Shown piece after piece: positions 18,461 to 26,211 of a DNA stretch of 64,000 bases (position 1 is the stretch's first letter; every line of letters starts with the position of its first letter). The stretch comes from JBBIPZ01 sp037442505 [NCBI: Deltaproteobacteria bacterium] (lineage in GTDB: Bacteria; CALINM01). Below the pieces are notes generated by a model. The model was not told the origin of the DNA. It saw only the letters and a program-made list of their open reading frames with translations, and searched no databases. Location: the NCBI GenBank assembly GCA_037442505.1, contig JBBIPZ010000004.1, positions 44,872 to 108,871 on the forward strand, in the 5' to 3' direction. Both the position numbers and the translations under genes were made by a program.

Positions 18461-19593
18461 GTTTTTTTTCCTCTTTTGAATAAATTTATTGTTCTTTGCA
18501 ACTCTTCTTTTACAATCTTGCCAATCGTTTCAACATTGGCTAAACGATACACGGCTTTACGACCATTTTCAGCAACTATCAACGCCAAATCGTAGTTGTT
18601 TTTTATCCAGACAATCTTTTCTACCAGCTTAGCTGGATTTTCTGGTTCAACAAGGAAAAGATGTTCTCCATCGCGAAAAAACTCATTAACAGCATCAGAT
18701 GCTTCGGTAATCACAACAGCGCCAGCAGCAAGCGCATCATATACTTTATTTGGCACAACTCTCGAAGCCTTTCCCCCTTTTTTGAATATCCCTAGCACAA
18801 TGTGAGAGCTTTTAATCTCAGAAGAAAGCTGTTCAGGGTCCATCCAATCAATAAACTCTATTTTTTTTATATTGTGGTCTGCTACCATTTTTTTTATCTT
18901 TTTATACTCCTGACCTGTGCCAATAAGCTTAAATCTTATTTCGCTATCTTTTTCAAGCATCTTTGCAGCCATCACAATAGTTTCCACTGAATGCAATGGT
19001 ATGTATTTGCCACAATATAGGACTTGAAAAAACTGTTTTTTTTTACTAACTGGCTGTTCTAAGAAAAACTCCTCCAATGCACCAACAGGGACTATACTAA
19101 ACTTATCTTCGCGTATCTTAAAAAATGATGACAGATATTTTGCGTGTGTTTTCGTATCTATAAAAATCTTATCAGTCAGGAAAAAGGACAGTTTATCGAT
19201 TAAATATATCGCTTTTGCAACAAACGAGTTTTCTTTAAACATTATCCTATCGTGAATAAATGTGTCGTAAAGTGAAACAAGAGGATTGAAAAAAACTGGA
19301 ATCCTCCTCATCTTGAAAACAGGAGAAAATATAATGACATCAACGTGTGATGGATAGCCAATGATAATCGCATCACATTTAATCGTTAATGCCTTCCAGA
19401 AGAGAGCAAGATAAGCCTTTAAATATATTAATGCAAGCTTTATTAAATACCCAAAACTACCTATTGCGGTTTTATCCACTTTTAAGTTAACATGACAAAT
19501 TATCAGTTCTACATCAGCCTTTTTTAATCCCTCTATAAATGTTATATTTCTGGGGTAATTTTTTTCAAAAGTGCCGAAGTAGCAAACCTTCAT
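18457..19593 (-). CDS. Glycosyltransferase, GT-B fold
   Basis: A 378-aa protein with a Rossmann-like first half containing a hydrophobic segment (about 48-70, possible membrane association) and a GT4-like second half: FQVLYCGKYIPLHSVETIVMAAK, KLIGTGQEYKKIKKMV, IVLGIFKKGGKASRVVPNKVYDALAAGAVVIT. The 'NKVYDALAAG' element replaces the usual E-x7-E, as in WecB-like and some heptosyl/fucosyl enzymes. It acts in the same glycan pathway as its neighbours by context. Confidence 0.85.
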   Translation of the reverse strand: MKVCYFGTFEKNYPRNITFIEGLKKADVELIICHVNLKVDKTAIGSFGYLIKLALIYLKAYLALFWKALTIKCDAIIIGYPSHVDVIIFSPVFKMRRIPVFFNPLVSLYDTFIHDRIMFKENSFVAKAIYLIDKLSFFLTDKIFIDTKTHAKYLSSFFKIREDKFSIVPVGALEEFFLEQPVSKKKQFFQVLYCGKYIPLHSVETIVMAAKMLEKDSEIRFKLIGTGQEYKKIKKMVADHNIKKIEFIDWMDPEQLSSEIKSSHIVLGIFKKGGKASRVVPNKVYDALAAGAVVITEASDAVNEFFRDGEHLFLVEPENPAKLVEKIVWIKNNYDLALIVAENGRKAVYRLANVETIGKIVKEELQRTINLFKRGKKT

Positions 19594-19602
19594 AAAATTT
19601 AA

Positions 19603-20232
19603 CTAAATGCTCCCGAACAAAAAGTTATCCGCACGACTGTCTCTAAGCCAATCATTCATGCACAAACCTTTTTTGTCTTTTTCAGATATTAAGGGATTGT
19701 TTTTTAATATACCAAAAAATTCTTCCCGTAATCTTTCGTCACACACAGACCAATCTATGTCTGGTGCAGCAGGACTAACGCCTGCCTCTGTGGCAGGACT
19801 ATATTCTCCTGTGCAAAAATACTCTATCTTCGACATTTCAGTATAAAAATTTCCATGTGCAAAGCCCGGTGGAATCCATATCCACTCGCCAAAATCAGCG
19901 TCATTATTGGCAGGCATATCATAAGCAATAATCTTTCCACAGTTTGGGGAGCCTTTTCGTATATCAAGCACCAGATCAACCATCCTTCCAAACACCGTTC
20001 TTACAAGCTTTCCCTGATAGGGCTGCCATTGAAAATGTAATCCCCTTATAGTGCCAGGGCGTGAAAAGCTTTCGTTACACTGCACAAAATCGTAACCTTT
20101 AAAAAAATCTAAAGATAGTATTTCACTTTTTCTGAAATGTTCTGTAAAAAAACCACGGTTATCACAAAAACGCCCATAGCGTATTACCTTTACTTCAGGG
20201 AAATAAAGCTCCTTAATTTCGATAAGTTTCAT
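19603..20232 (-). CDS. RmlC-like dTDP-4-dehydrosugar 3,5-epimerase family protein
   Basis: A 209-aa cupin from the ATG at 20232, which has a GGAG site; the open frame extends to 20274 but inside the upstream gene. It has the RmlC signatures TIRGLHFQ (catalytic His), QGKLVRTVFGRMVDLVLDIRKGSPN, WIPPGFAHGN and EYFCTGEYSPATEAGV. The usual 'YKCTDYY' is changed to YFCTGEY, so the product may be a relative acting on another sugar. No rmlA, rmlB or rmlD gene lies in the window. Confidence 0.82.
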   Translation of the reverse strand: MKLIEIKELYFPEVKVIRYGRFCDNRGFFTEHFRKSEILSLDFFKGYDFVQCNESFSRPGTIRGLHFQWQPYQGKLVRTVFGRMVDLVLDIRKGSPNCGKIIAYDMPANNDADFGEWIWIPPGFAHGNFYTEMSKIEYFCTGEYSPATEAGVSPAAPDIDWSVCDERLREEFFGILKNNPLISEKDKKGLCMNDWLRDSRADNFLFGSI

Positions 20233-20233
20233 C

Positions 20234-21148
20234 CTAAATCTCCGTTTTGATAATATAACGTGAAGAGGTGGCATAGTAGCTTGCTAATAATTCTCCTATC
20301 AGCCCTATAGAAAAGAACTGCACGCCTACAACAACATTTAAAATGCCAAGCAGTAATAAAGGCAGCCTTCCCATAATACCACCATAACGAAACCTAAGAT
20401 AAGCGATGTATCCATTAATGATAAGTCCGATCAAGATGAGAAAAAGACCAAATATGCCAAAAAAATGAAGTGGTTTCTTGCCAAATTTGCCAAGAAAAAG
20501 CACTGTACTAAGGTCGAATATGCCGGACAAAAACCTTTTTGGTCCAAACTTGCTGCTTCCAAACTTCCGTTCACTGTGTCTAACCTTTACTTCATCAACC
20601 TTAAAACCTTTCATAAACGCTAAAGACGGGAAAAATCGATGCAGTTCGCCATAAATCTGAACTTCTTCCACCACTTCCCTTCTCATAACCTTTAAGCCGC
20701 TGTTCATATCATGTATTTTTAGCCCCGTAAAGAAAGAAGTAACTGCATTAATTACCTTTGAAGGCAGCCTTTTACTAAGCGGATCGTGTCTGGGATATTT
20801 CCAGCCGACAACAAGATCGCAACCTTCTTCAATCTTTTTAATAAGTTTTGGCACTTCTTCTGGATTATCCTGTAAATCAGCATCCAGGGTTACGATAATA
20901 TCTCCAGTCGCCTTTTTAAAGCCAGCGGATAAAGCAGCTGATTTCCCAAAATTCCTTCTGAACGAAATTCCTTTAACCCTCTTATCAGTTTTAGCAATTT
21001 CTTCAATAATAGAAAAACCACCATCAGTGCTGCCATCATCAACAAACACAAACTCAACATCTACTTCCTTAAATGTGTTTTTCAATCTTTCATAAAGATG
21101 AGGCAAACTTTCTCTTTCGTTAAAAAAAGGTACTACAATTGATATCAT
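20234..21148 (-). CDS. GT2 glycosyltransferase of the DPM1/GtrB type
   Basis: A 304-aa membrane enzyme from the ATG at 21148 (the frame opens at a TTG 6 bases earlier). A GT-A domain with VVPFFNERESLPHLYERL, FVDDGSTDGG and TLDADLQDNPEEVP is followed by two C-terminal membrane helices (about 228-252 and 262-285). This layout is that of polyprenyl-phosphate glucosyl or mannosyl transferases that load a sugar on the lipid carrier for export. It precedes the RmlC-like gene by one base. Confidence 0.9.
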   Translation of the reverse strand: MISIVVPFFNERESLPHLYERLKNTFKEVDVEFVFVDDGSTDGGFSIIEEIAKTDKRVKGISFRRNFGKSAALSAGFKKATGDIIVTLDADLQDNPEEVPKLIKKIEEGCDLVVGWKYPRHDPLSKRLPSKVINAVTSFFTGLKIHDMNSGLKVMRREVVEEVQIYGELHRFFPSLAFMKGFKVDEVKVRHSERKFGSSKFGPKRFLSGIFDLSTVLFLGKFGKKPLHFFGIFGLFLILIGLIINGYIAYLRFRYGGIMGRLPLLLLGILNVVVGVQFFSIGLIGELLASYYATSSRYIIKTEI

Positions 21149-21213
21149 TGTCAATAAATTACCATAAAATTTTTTATTTTAAAATCCTAATTTAACAAAA
21201 CTCAGATAAACTA

Positions 21214-22155
21214 TCATAATTGAATCTTCTCAATCTTTATTTCACTTTTGTAAGCCTTTTTAAACGGGGCTTTTAAAATACCATAAATCGTCCCAATTCC
21301 ATAAACTATATGTAGCAAAAAACTTGTAAATGGCAGTAGAACAAATCTCCAATCCTTTTCTCTAAATAGCTTTATAATTGCATCTCCAAATAACATTAAA
21401 AAGTAAAGAAACAGGGGTAATAATAAAATATCTCTCACATACAGGGCTACAACGAAATAAAGGAAGAAAAACATCGGCACAAAATTGATAATATTAAAAC
21501 TTCTGGGATAATAGACCGTTTGTTCCCCTCTACCTCTCCCGTAGTTAAAAATCTGTTTAACAAATGCCTTTAAAGTTTTTCTCGGCATCCTTACTATATA
21601 AGCATCTGGATCATAAACAATCTTGTAACCATTATGTTTAACCTTTTCCATCAGTTCGTTTTCTTCGTTTGGATAAAGCCGTTCGTTCAATCCGCCCATA
21701 GACAGAAACAAATCTTTTTTCATCACCATGTTGCAAAGTATTATCTCTTTTTCGGTGGTAAATCTCACATTGCCAGCTCTTTTATAACGATTAGAAGATG
21801 CACCAGAACATAAAACAGATTCTAAAGTTTTACCAAAAATGAAAGGCAAGATATTGATATTTTTGGGAGCAATACTCGGACCGCCAGCAATCGCAACATC
21901 ATCAGCCTCAAGATGCCTTAACAAAAGCTTTAAAGTATCTTTTTCTGGAAGCGAATCATTATCAAGAAAATATATAATCTCGCCTTTAGCTAATTTTACT
22001 ACCGTATTCCTCTGGTAGGATGGATTCTTGCCGTACACAAGGTAAACATCTAACCTGTCTTTTGGATAATCTAACTTTCTGATAGCCTCAACAACCTCAG
22101 GTTTAAGACCTGGCTTTACTGGCACAACTATTGTTACATATGGGTAATGTTTCAT
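21214..22155 (-). CDS. GT2 family glycosyltransferase with C-terminal membrane helices
   Basis: A 313-aa protein. The GT-A half has TIVVPVKPGLKPEVVEAI, IYFLDNDSLPEKDTL (D-x-D-type metal site) and a NEENELMEKVKHNGYKIVYDPDA segment. The last 90 residues hold two to three membrane helices (VPMFFFLYFVVALYV, LLPLFLYFLMLFG, VLLPFTSFLLHIVYGIG). It probably elongates a lipid-linked or surface glycan at the inner membrane. No ribosome site is seen at the ATG. Confidence 0.86.
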   Translation of the reverse strand: MKHYPYVTIVVPVKPGLKPEVVEAIRKLDYPKDRLDVYLVYGKNPSYQRNTVVKLAKGEIIYFLDNDSLPEKDTLKLLLRHLEADDVAIAGGPSIAPKNINILPFIFGKTLESVLCSGASSNRYKRAGNVRFTTEKEIILCNMVMKKDLFLSMGGLNERLYPNEENELMEKVKHNGYKIVYDPDAYIVRMPRKTLKAFVKQIFNYGRGRGEQTVYYPRSFNIINFVPMFFFLYFVVALYVRDILLLPLFLYFLMLFGDAIIKLFREKDWRFVLLPFTSFLLHIVYGIGTIYGILKAPFKKAYKSEIKIEKIQL

Positions 22156-22161
22156 AAAAGG

Positions 22162-22167
22162 ATTTTA
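22162..22167 (-). promoter_or_regulatory. -10 box for a possible leaderless start of the GT2 gene
   Basis: TAAAAT on the minus strand ends 6 bases before the ATG at 22155, which has no Shine-Dalgarno site. No good -35 at 16-18 bases was found, so the call is weak. Confidence 0.3.
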
Positions 22168-22231
22168 ACATAACCAAAAAAAATTAACTACAACGAACAG
22201 CTTAGTTACGTTATTGTTAGCATATCTTTTG

Positions 22232-22258
22232 TGTCATTCTAAGCAAAGCGAAGAATCT
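22232..22258 (+). repeat. Short dispersed intergenic repeat, copy 1 (core)
   Basis: TGTCATTCTAAGCAAAGCGA followed by AGAATCT. This core (consensus GTCATTCTGAG..GCGAAGAATCT) recurs at 25363..25391 in the same orientation. It resembles a small element scattered in intergenic DNA of many bacteria. The surrounding interval 22156..22378 shows no gene. Confidence 0.6.
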
Positions 22259-22345
22259 TAGATAAAGCCCTTAAGAACGACTGGAATAAATCAAACTTAA
22301 ATAAGAAGAAAAGCACTCCTGCCGTTTTTTGTTCGTTATACATAA

Positions 22346-22367
22346 TTCACCATTCATTGTTCATTGC
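22346..22367 (+). repeat. Dispersed repeat, copy 1 (CATT-rich tail)
   Basis: TTCACCATTCATTGTTCATT followed by GC. A similar CCATTAT-type tract follows the core repeat at 25421..25446, so core and tail seem to travel together. Confidence 0.45.
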
Positions 22368-22378
22368 CTTTCTATTAT

Positions 22379-23227
22379 TCATTTTAAAAAGTTGGTTCGT
22401 TTGATAAATGATGTTATAAGAAAAAACAGCAAATTTATTAAGACTATTGTCGCACCTGTAGGCAAGTTAAAGCTAAAAGACACCGCAATACCAAACACAA
22501 CTGAAAAAACAGATAATGTAGTCGAAACAAACATTGCTTTACTGAAGCTTCTTGCAATCTGAAGCGCTGCAACATTTGGCAAAATTAGAAATGAAGAAAC
22601 AAGCATTATCCCTACCACACGCATTGACAGAACAACCGTAATAGATATCAGAAAGACAAGAATATTATTAATCCTTTCAATCTTTATTCCCGATACCTTT
22701 GCAAGTTCCTCTTCAAAAGTAATCGAAACAAGTTGCCTGTAAAACAGAATTACAGTTACAATAACCACAAATGATAATATAATCGATAAAAACATCTCTT
22801 CGTTGCTTACAGACAATATATTCCCAAACAAATAGCTAAAAAGATCAACATTAAAACCGCCCGCCACACTGGCTATCAAAATACCAATAGACACACCAGC
22901 AGAAGACACAACCCCTATGGCTGCATCAGCGTAAAGCCTTGTTTTTTGTATCAGCTTTAAAATCCCAAATCCACTTAAAACAGTTATCGGTATTGCTACA
23001 TAAACAGGATAAACATTTAAAAAGATTCCTATCGCCACACTGCCAAATGTCACGTGAGCAAGCCCATCGCCTATCAAAGAAAGCTTTCTTAATACCAAAA
23101 ACATCCCCAACACAGAACAAAGTATTGCTATAAATGTGCCTGATATCAATGCCCTTTGGGCAAAACCGTAACTTAACATATCAAAAAAATTTAAGTATCC
23201 CTGTGTCATAACTAATGTTTGTGACAA
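22379..23227 (-). CDS. znuB: Zinc ABC transporter permease
   Basis: A 282-aa ABC-3 family permease with about eight membrane helices. Recognisable segments are SGTFIAILCSVLGMFLVLRKLSLIGDGLAHVTFGSVAIG near the N-terminus (conserved His in the GDGLAH loop) and VVGIMLVSSFLILPNVAALQIA. It forms the channel of a Zn(II) or Mn(II) importer with the ATPase and lipoprotein encoded upstream; it overlaps the ATPase gene by 16 bp. Confidence 0.92.
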   Translation of the reverse strand: MSQTLVMTQGYLNFFDMLSYGFAQRALISGTFIAILCSVLGMFLVLRKLSLIGDGLAHVTFGSVAIGIFLNVYPVYVAIPITVLSGFGILKLIQKTRLYADAAIGVVSSAGVSIGILIASVAGGFNVDLFSYLFGNILSVSNEEMFLSIILSFVVIVTVILFYRQLVSITFEEELAKVSGIKIERINNILVFLISITVVLSMRVVGIMLVSSFLILPNVAALQIARSFSKAMFVSTTLSVFSVVFGIAVSFSFNLPTGATIVLINLLFFLITSFIKRTNFLK

Positions 23228-23955
23228 ATTATATGTTGAGAATTATAACCAAAGTAGCTTGACATGCTTTCCGAAGAACAAAAATCATCAAACGTGCCAT
23301 AAAAAACTATTTTGCTATCAAAATACATAAGTTTTTTTGCATATTGTCCTGCGCCTCCGGTGTCATGAGTAATTAATATTATTGTAACGTTGTCAGACAT
23401 ATTTAAGTCTTTGAGTGTTATAAAAAAACGTTCTCTTGTGTTCGGATCTAACGCAGTGGTGGGTTCATCAAGTATTAATAGTTCTGGATTTGAAACCAGC
23501 GCCCTTGCGATAATAGCCCTTTGAAGCTGTCCTCCTGACAATTCGTTAATGTTTTTATCTTTAAGTTGCAGGATTTCCATCAAATTAAGCAGATAATCTA
23601 TTCTTTCAAGATCAACTTTTTTTATTTTGGAAAAGTAACTTTGCTTCGATACCAAACCCATCGCTACCACTTCTTTAACTGTTGCAGGGAAGTATTGAGA
23701 AAGATTAAGCTTTTGAGGGACGTAACCAATTTTATTCCAGTCTTTAAAATCACCAAGAGGTTTATCAAATAGAAATATCGAGCCATGAATAGGTTTTACC
23801 AGTGATAAAATAGTCTTTATAAGTGTACTCTTACCCGAACCATTTGGACCTGCAAGTGCAATGTAATCGCCTTTTTCAACAGAAAAAGATATATCACTAA
23901 ATACACACTCCTTCTCATACATTACCGATAAATTATTTACCGTAATTACTGACAT
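23212..23955 (-). CDS. znuC: Zinc ABC transporter ATP-binding protein
   Basis: A 247-aa ABC ATPase with Walker A GPNGSGKST, Q-loop VPQKLN, signature LSGGQLQRAIIARAL, Walker B LLILDEPTTALD and H-loop THD. The C-terminus has several His residues (SQHIICHKH), which may bind metal. It overlaps the permease by 16 bp and the binding-protein gene by 10 bp, indicating one operon. Confidence 0.92.
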   Translation of the reverse strand: MSVITVNNLSVMYEKECVFSDISFSVEKGDYIALAGPNGSGKSTLIKTILSLVKPIHGSIFLFDKPLGDFKDWNKIGYVPQKLNLSQYFPATVKEVVAMGLVSKQSYFSKIKKVDLERIDYLLNLMEILQLKDKNINELSGGQLQRAIIARALVSNPELLILDEPTTALDPNTRERFFITLKDLNMSDNVTIILITHDTGGAGQYAKKLMYFDSKIVFYGTFDDFCSSESMSSYFGYNSQHIICHKH

Positions 23956-24869
23956 TGCAAGCCTGTTCTTAACTGGACAAGATTTTCTTCCATCAGCTGG
24001 ATAAAACTAATATCGCTTTGTAACTGTTGCTTTCCTACATTGTGACCAGCACTAATTTTTAACAACTTAACATCTGTTTCTCTTGCTATCATCTCTGCCA
24101 ACCTGGGGGACAAAAACTCTTCGTAAAAGATATATCTTATGTGTTTTTTCTTTATTTCATCGATAATTCTGGCTATATCTCCGGGCTTTGGTTCCTGATC
24201 CGCAGTAGCTCCGGGATAAGCTGACACATATTTTATATTATACCTTTTTGCCAGATAACCAAATGCATAATGTCCACTGTGATACATATACTTCTTTTTA
24301 CAATCATTTAATGAAGTTTTATATTTTAAATCAAGGTCGGACAGCTTCTTTTTAAATATCATTGCATTCATTGAGTAAAATTCAGCATTCGCCTTATCTG
24401 CTTTAGCTAGACCGTTCATTATGTTGTCCACCATTTTCTGTGCCAGTTCAAAATCCAGCCAGATATGAGGATCTTTTCTATCTCGATCTGTATGAGTGTG
24501 TTCATGTTCTGAACTTTCGATCAAATCTATGCCAACACTCGAATCTATAACAACAAGTCTTGCATTATCGATACTTTTGATAATTTTCGCTGCCCACGGT
24601 TCCATAACATTTCCAGTATATACAAAAACATCAGCCTTACCAATCCTTAACATATCTTCTGGCTTTGGTTCATAACTATGGACTTCAATACCTGGAGGTA
24701 ACAGCAGCGAAACATCCACCCTGTCTCGACCAATATTTTTTGCAAAATCATAAAGAGGAAAAAGCGTCGTAACTACAATAAGCTTATCCTGTGGCTGAGA
24801 TTTCACATCTTTTTTCTTGCAGCCAAAACAGATAAACACAATCAAAAACAAAATAAATACCTTCCGCAT
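23946..24869 (-). CDS. znuA: Zinc-binding lipoprotein of the ABC importer
   Basis: A 307-aa cluster A-I binding protein. The N-terminus has a lipobox ending FICFGC, so it is lipid-anchored. Metal ligands fit the family: His in GIEVHSYEPKPED, DPHIWLD, MYHSGHYAFGY, and a late acidic residue in ISAGHNV region. A short His/Asp-rich loop SSEHEHTHTD (about 116-125) favours zinc over manganese. The gene opens the operon and is divergent from a thioesterase gene. Confidence 0.92.
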   Translation of the reverse strand: MRKVFILFLIVFICFGCKKKDVKSQPQDKLIVVTTLFPLYDFAKNIGRDRVDVSLLLPPGIEVHSYEPKPEDMLRIGKADVFVYTGNVMEPWAAKIIKSIDNARLVVIDSSVGIDLIESSEHEHTHTDRDRKDPHIWLDFELAQKMVDNIMNGLAKADKANAEFYSMNAMIFKKKLSDLDLKYKTSLNDCKKKYMYHSGHYAFGYLAKRYNIKYVSAYPGATADQEPKPGDIARIIDEIKKKHIRYIFYEEFLSPRLAEMIARETDVKLLKISAGHNVGKQQLQSDISFIQLMEENLVQLRTGLQCQ

Positions 24870-24878
24870 ACAACATAG

Positions 24879-24884
24879 ATTATA
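24879..24884 (-). promoter_or_regulatory. -10 box for a possibly leaderless znuA
   Basis: A perfect TATAAT on the minus strand gives a predicted start about 2-3 bases before the znuA ATG. The -35 (TGGAGT) is poor and no ribosome site is seen. Confidence 0.35.
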
Positions 24885-24912
24885 ACTAAAAAAAGCTACT
24901 TACTCCACACTT

Positions 24913-24935
24913 GTTTTAAATTAATGCTTTAAAAC
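24913..24935. promoter_or_regulatory. Inverted repeat in the znuA-thioesterase divergent region
   Basis: GTTTTAAA-N7-TTTAAAAC is a perfect 8-bp dyad between the two divergent start codons and overlaps the -35 of the plus-strand promoter. It is a candidate operator, possibly for a Fur/Zur-type repressor, but the sequence does not match a known Zur box well and is AT-only at its core. Confidence 0.35.
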
Positions 24936-24956
24936 GTTGCTATAATATGCTATAAA
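24928..24956 (+). promoter_or_regulatory. Leaderless promoter for the thioesterase gene
   Basis: TTTAAA, 17 bases, TATAAA, with the predicted start on the ATG at 24963. A second TATAAT lies at 24941..24946. No Shine-Dalgarno site is present. Confidence 0.45.
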
Positions 24957-24962
24957 TATGCT

Positions 24963-25349
24963 ATGCCTCACACAATTAAAGTAAAAATTTATTATGAAGA
25001 CACCGATGCGGGTGGTATAGTTTACCACGCAAACTATCTAAGATATTTAGAACGTGCAAGAACAGAGTTTCTTAAAGAAAAAGGCATAGATGTAGCAGAA
25101 TACCACAGAAAAGGTGTCTTTTTTGCTGTTGTGCATGTTGATATACATTATAAAAGTCCAGCACAGTTAGGCGATGTAATTAATGTTACAACAGAGGTAG
25201 CAGAACTAAAAAAGGCTTCTATCACAGTAAAAAATCAAATTTTCAAAGACGATAAACTACTCGTAGAGGCATTAATAACCTTTGCCTGTTTAAACTCAAA
25301 CTATCGTCCGATAGGATTACCCGATTCGTTTCAAAAACTAAAAGATTAG
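24963..25349 (+). CDS. ybgC: YbgC/4HBT-family acyl-CoA thioesterase
   Basis: A 128-aa hot-dog enzyme of normal length. The signature is YYEDTDAGGIVYHANYLRYLERAR, with the catalytic Asp in DTDAGG. It hydrolyses short acyl-CoA or acyl-ACP thioesters, and in proteobacteria the family is tied to Tol-Pal. No tol genes are near. Its location near benzoyl-CoA genes leaves open a role in aromatic acyl-CoA turnover. Confidence 0.88.
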   Translation: MPHTIKVKIYYEDTDAGGIVYHANYLRYLERARTEFLKEKGIDVAEYHRKGVFFAVVHVDIHYKSPAQLGDVINVTTEVAELKKASITVKNQIFKDDKLLVEALITFACLNSNYRPIGLPDSFQKLKD

Positions 25350-25362
25350 CGCATTTCTCTTC

Positions 25363-25391
25363 TGTCATTCTGAGTCGTAGGCGAAGAATCT
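25363..25391 (+). repeat. Short dispersed intergenic repeat, copy 2 (core)
   Basis: TGTCATTCTGAGTCGTAGGC followed by GAAGAATCT. It matches copy 1 at 22232..22258 except for a few bases and a 2-base insertion. The two copies bracket the znu operon and the thioesterase gene in direct orientation. Confidence 0.6.
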
Positions 25392-25420
25392 ACAAGGAGG
25401 TTCCCCCCTCACCCCAATTT

Positions 25421-25446
25421 ACCACCCATTATCCATTATTCATTGC
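25421..25446 (+). repeat. Dispersed repeat, copy 2 (CATT-rich tail)
   Basis: ACCACCCATTATCCATTATT followed by CATTGC resembles the tail after copy 1 (22346..22367). Confidence 0.45.
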
Positions 25447-25449
25447 TTT

Positions 25450-25466
25450 ACAGGTAAACTACCTGT
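25450..25466. terminator. Hairpin between convergent genes
   Basis: ACAGGTA-AAC-TACCTGT forms a 7-bp stem between the convergent thioesterase and GCAxxG genes. It could terminate from either side. The run after it (TTTAATG on plus) is a poor U-tract. Confidence 0.35.
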
Positions 25467-25479
25467 TTAATGCAGCTCC

Positions 25480-26043
25480 TCAGACATTACTTTTACAGGA
25501 CTGTTCATCCTTTATATTCTCTACATTTTCCTGAAATGGAAGTGATGCCACTTCATTTTTGTCTGCAAAAATTAACTCTGCTGCGATACCCGCTGCATCA
25601 GTTATTAATTCCCTGCATGATAAAGCATGTTCTCTGCAAAGCCAGTTATCCTGCCATTTTTTAGTTAGTTCTCTACATAAGGTGTTGCCATACTTCGCCT
25701 TTAAGCGGTTGGGTATCTGGTTAAACACCCTGTATAATCCCGGTTTTCCATACAACTGAGAAGCCGCTAACTTCATAGCTTCTTTTCCTTCCCCTTCTGG
25801 TAACGAACTCCTACCATAAACAGCGCTTACAGCAAGCACTGCCCCTGCCAAAGCCCCACACGTGTCACCAAAAAGTCCAACACCACCGCCAAAACCAGTG
25901 GCTAATTTAAGAGTCTCCTTGGGCAACCCTGTATCAACCAGCGCCAACACCGATTCGAATACACACTCTGCACAATTGTAACCTAACGAAAAGTTTTTCC
26001 TTGCCCTTGCTTTTATAGCTTGGATCTGTTCTTCTTTTGTCAT
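25480..26043 (-). CDS. C_GCAxxG_C_C family redox protein
   Basis: A 187-aa protein with the conserved cysteine pattern of the family. NCAECV (C24, C27) is followed by FGGGVGLFGDTCGALAGAVLAV (the GCAxxG-like core) and later Cys in NTLCREL, NWLCREHALSCREL. The family is common in anaerobes and is thought to bind a metal cofactor or act in redox; its reaction is unknown. A GGGGGG ribosome site precedes the ATG. It has its own promoter and lies downstream of the benzoyl-CoA operon terminator. Confidence 0.82.
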   Translation of the reverse strand: MTKEEQIQAIKARARKNFSLGYNCAECVFESVLALVDTGLPKETLKLATGFGGGVGLFGDTCGALAGAVLAVSAVYGRSSLPEGEGKEAMKLAASQLYGKPGLYRVFNQIPNRLKAKYGNTLCRELTKKWQDNWLCREHALSCRELITDAAGIAAELIFADKNEVASLPFQENVENIKDEQSCKSNV

Positions 26044-26086
26044 AATCCCCCCCCTATTTTAATCGAATTAAAACGCTGTTATAGAT

Positions 26087-26115
26087 ATTATATCAACAAA
26101 GAAAAGTATTGGTAA
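26087..26115 (-). promoter_or_regulatory. Promoter of the C_GCAxxG_C_C gene
   Basis: TTACCA, 17 bases, TATAAT on the minus strand. The start would be about 35 bases before the ATG, leaving room for the GGGGGG site. Confidence 0.45.
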
Positions 26116-26160
26116 GTGTATTTTTTTAAAGCACAAATTTTGATGATAAGTTTTATTTAT

Positions 26161-26195
26161 TTTATAAAAAATGGGCGACTCAACTACTGTCGCCC
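26161..26195 (-). terminator. Rho-independent terminator of the benzoyl-CoA operon
   Basis: On the minus strand GGGCGAC and GTCGCCC form a perfect 7-bp GC-rich stem with a 9-base loop, followed by ATTTTTTAT. It lies 16 bases after the stop of the ketopantoate-reductase-like gene and so marks the end of the operon. Confidence 0.85.
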
Positions 26196-26211
26196 TGAAG
26201 GAGGAAATTTT

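Noticed and set aside
22232-25446. The repeat pair around the znu block as a composite transposon.
   Set aside because: No transposase or target-site duplication is present; the copies are short and diverged.
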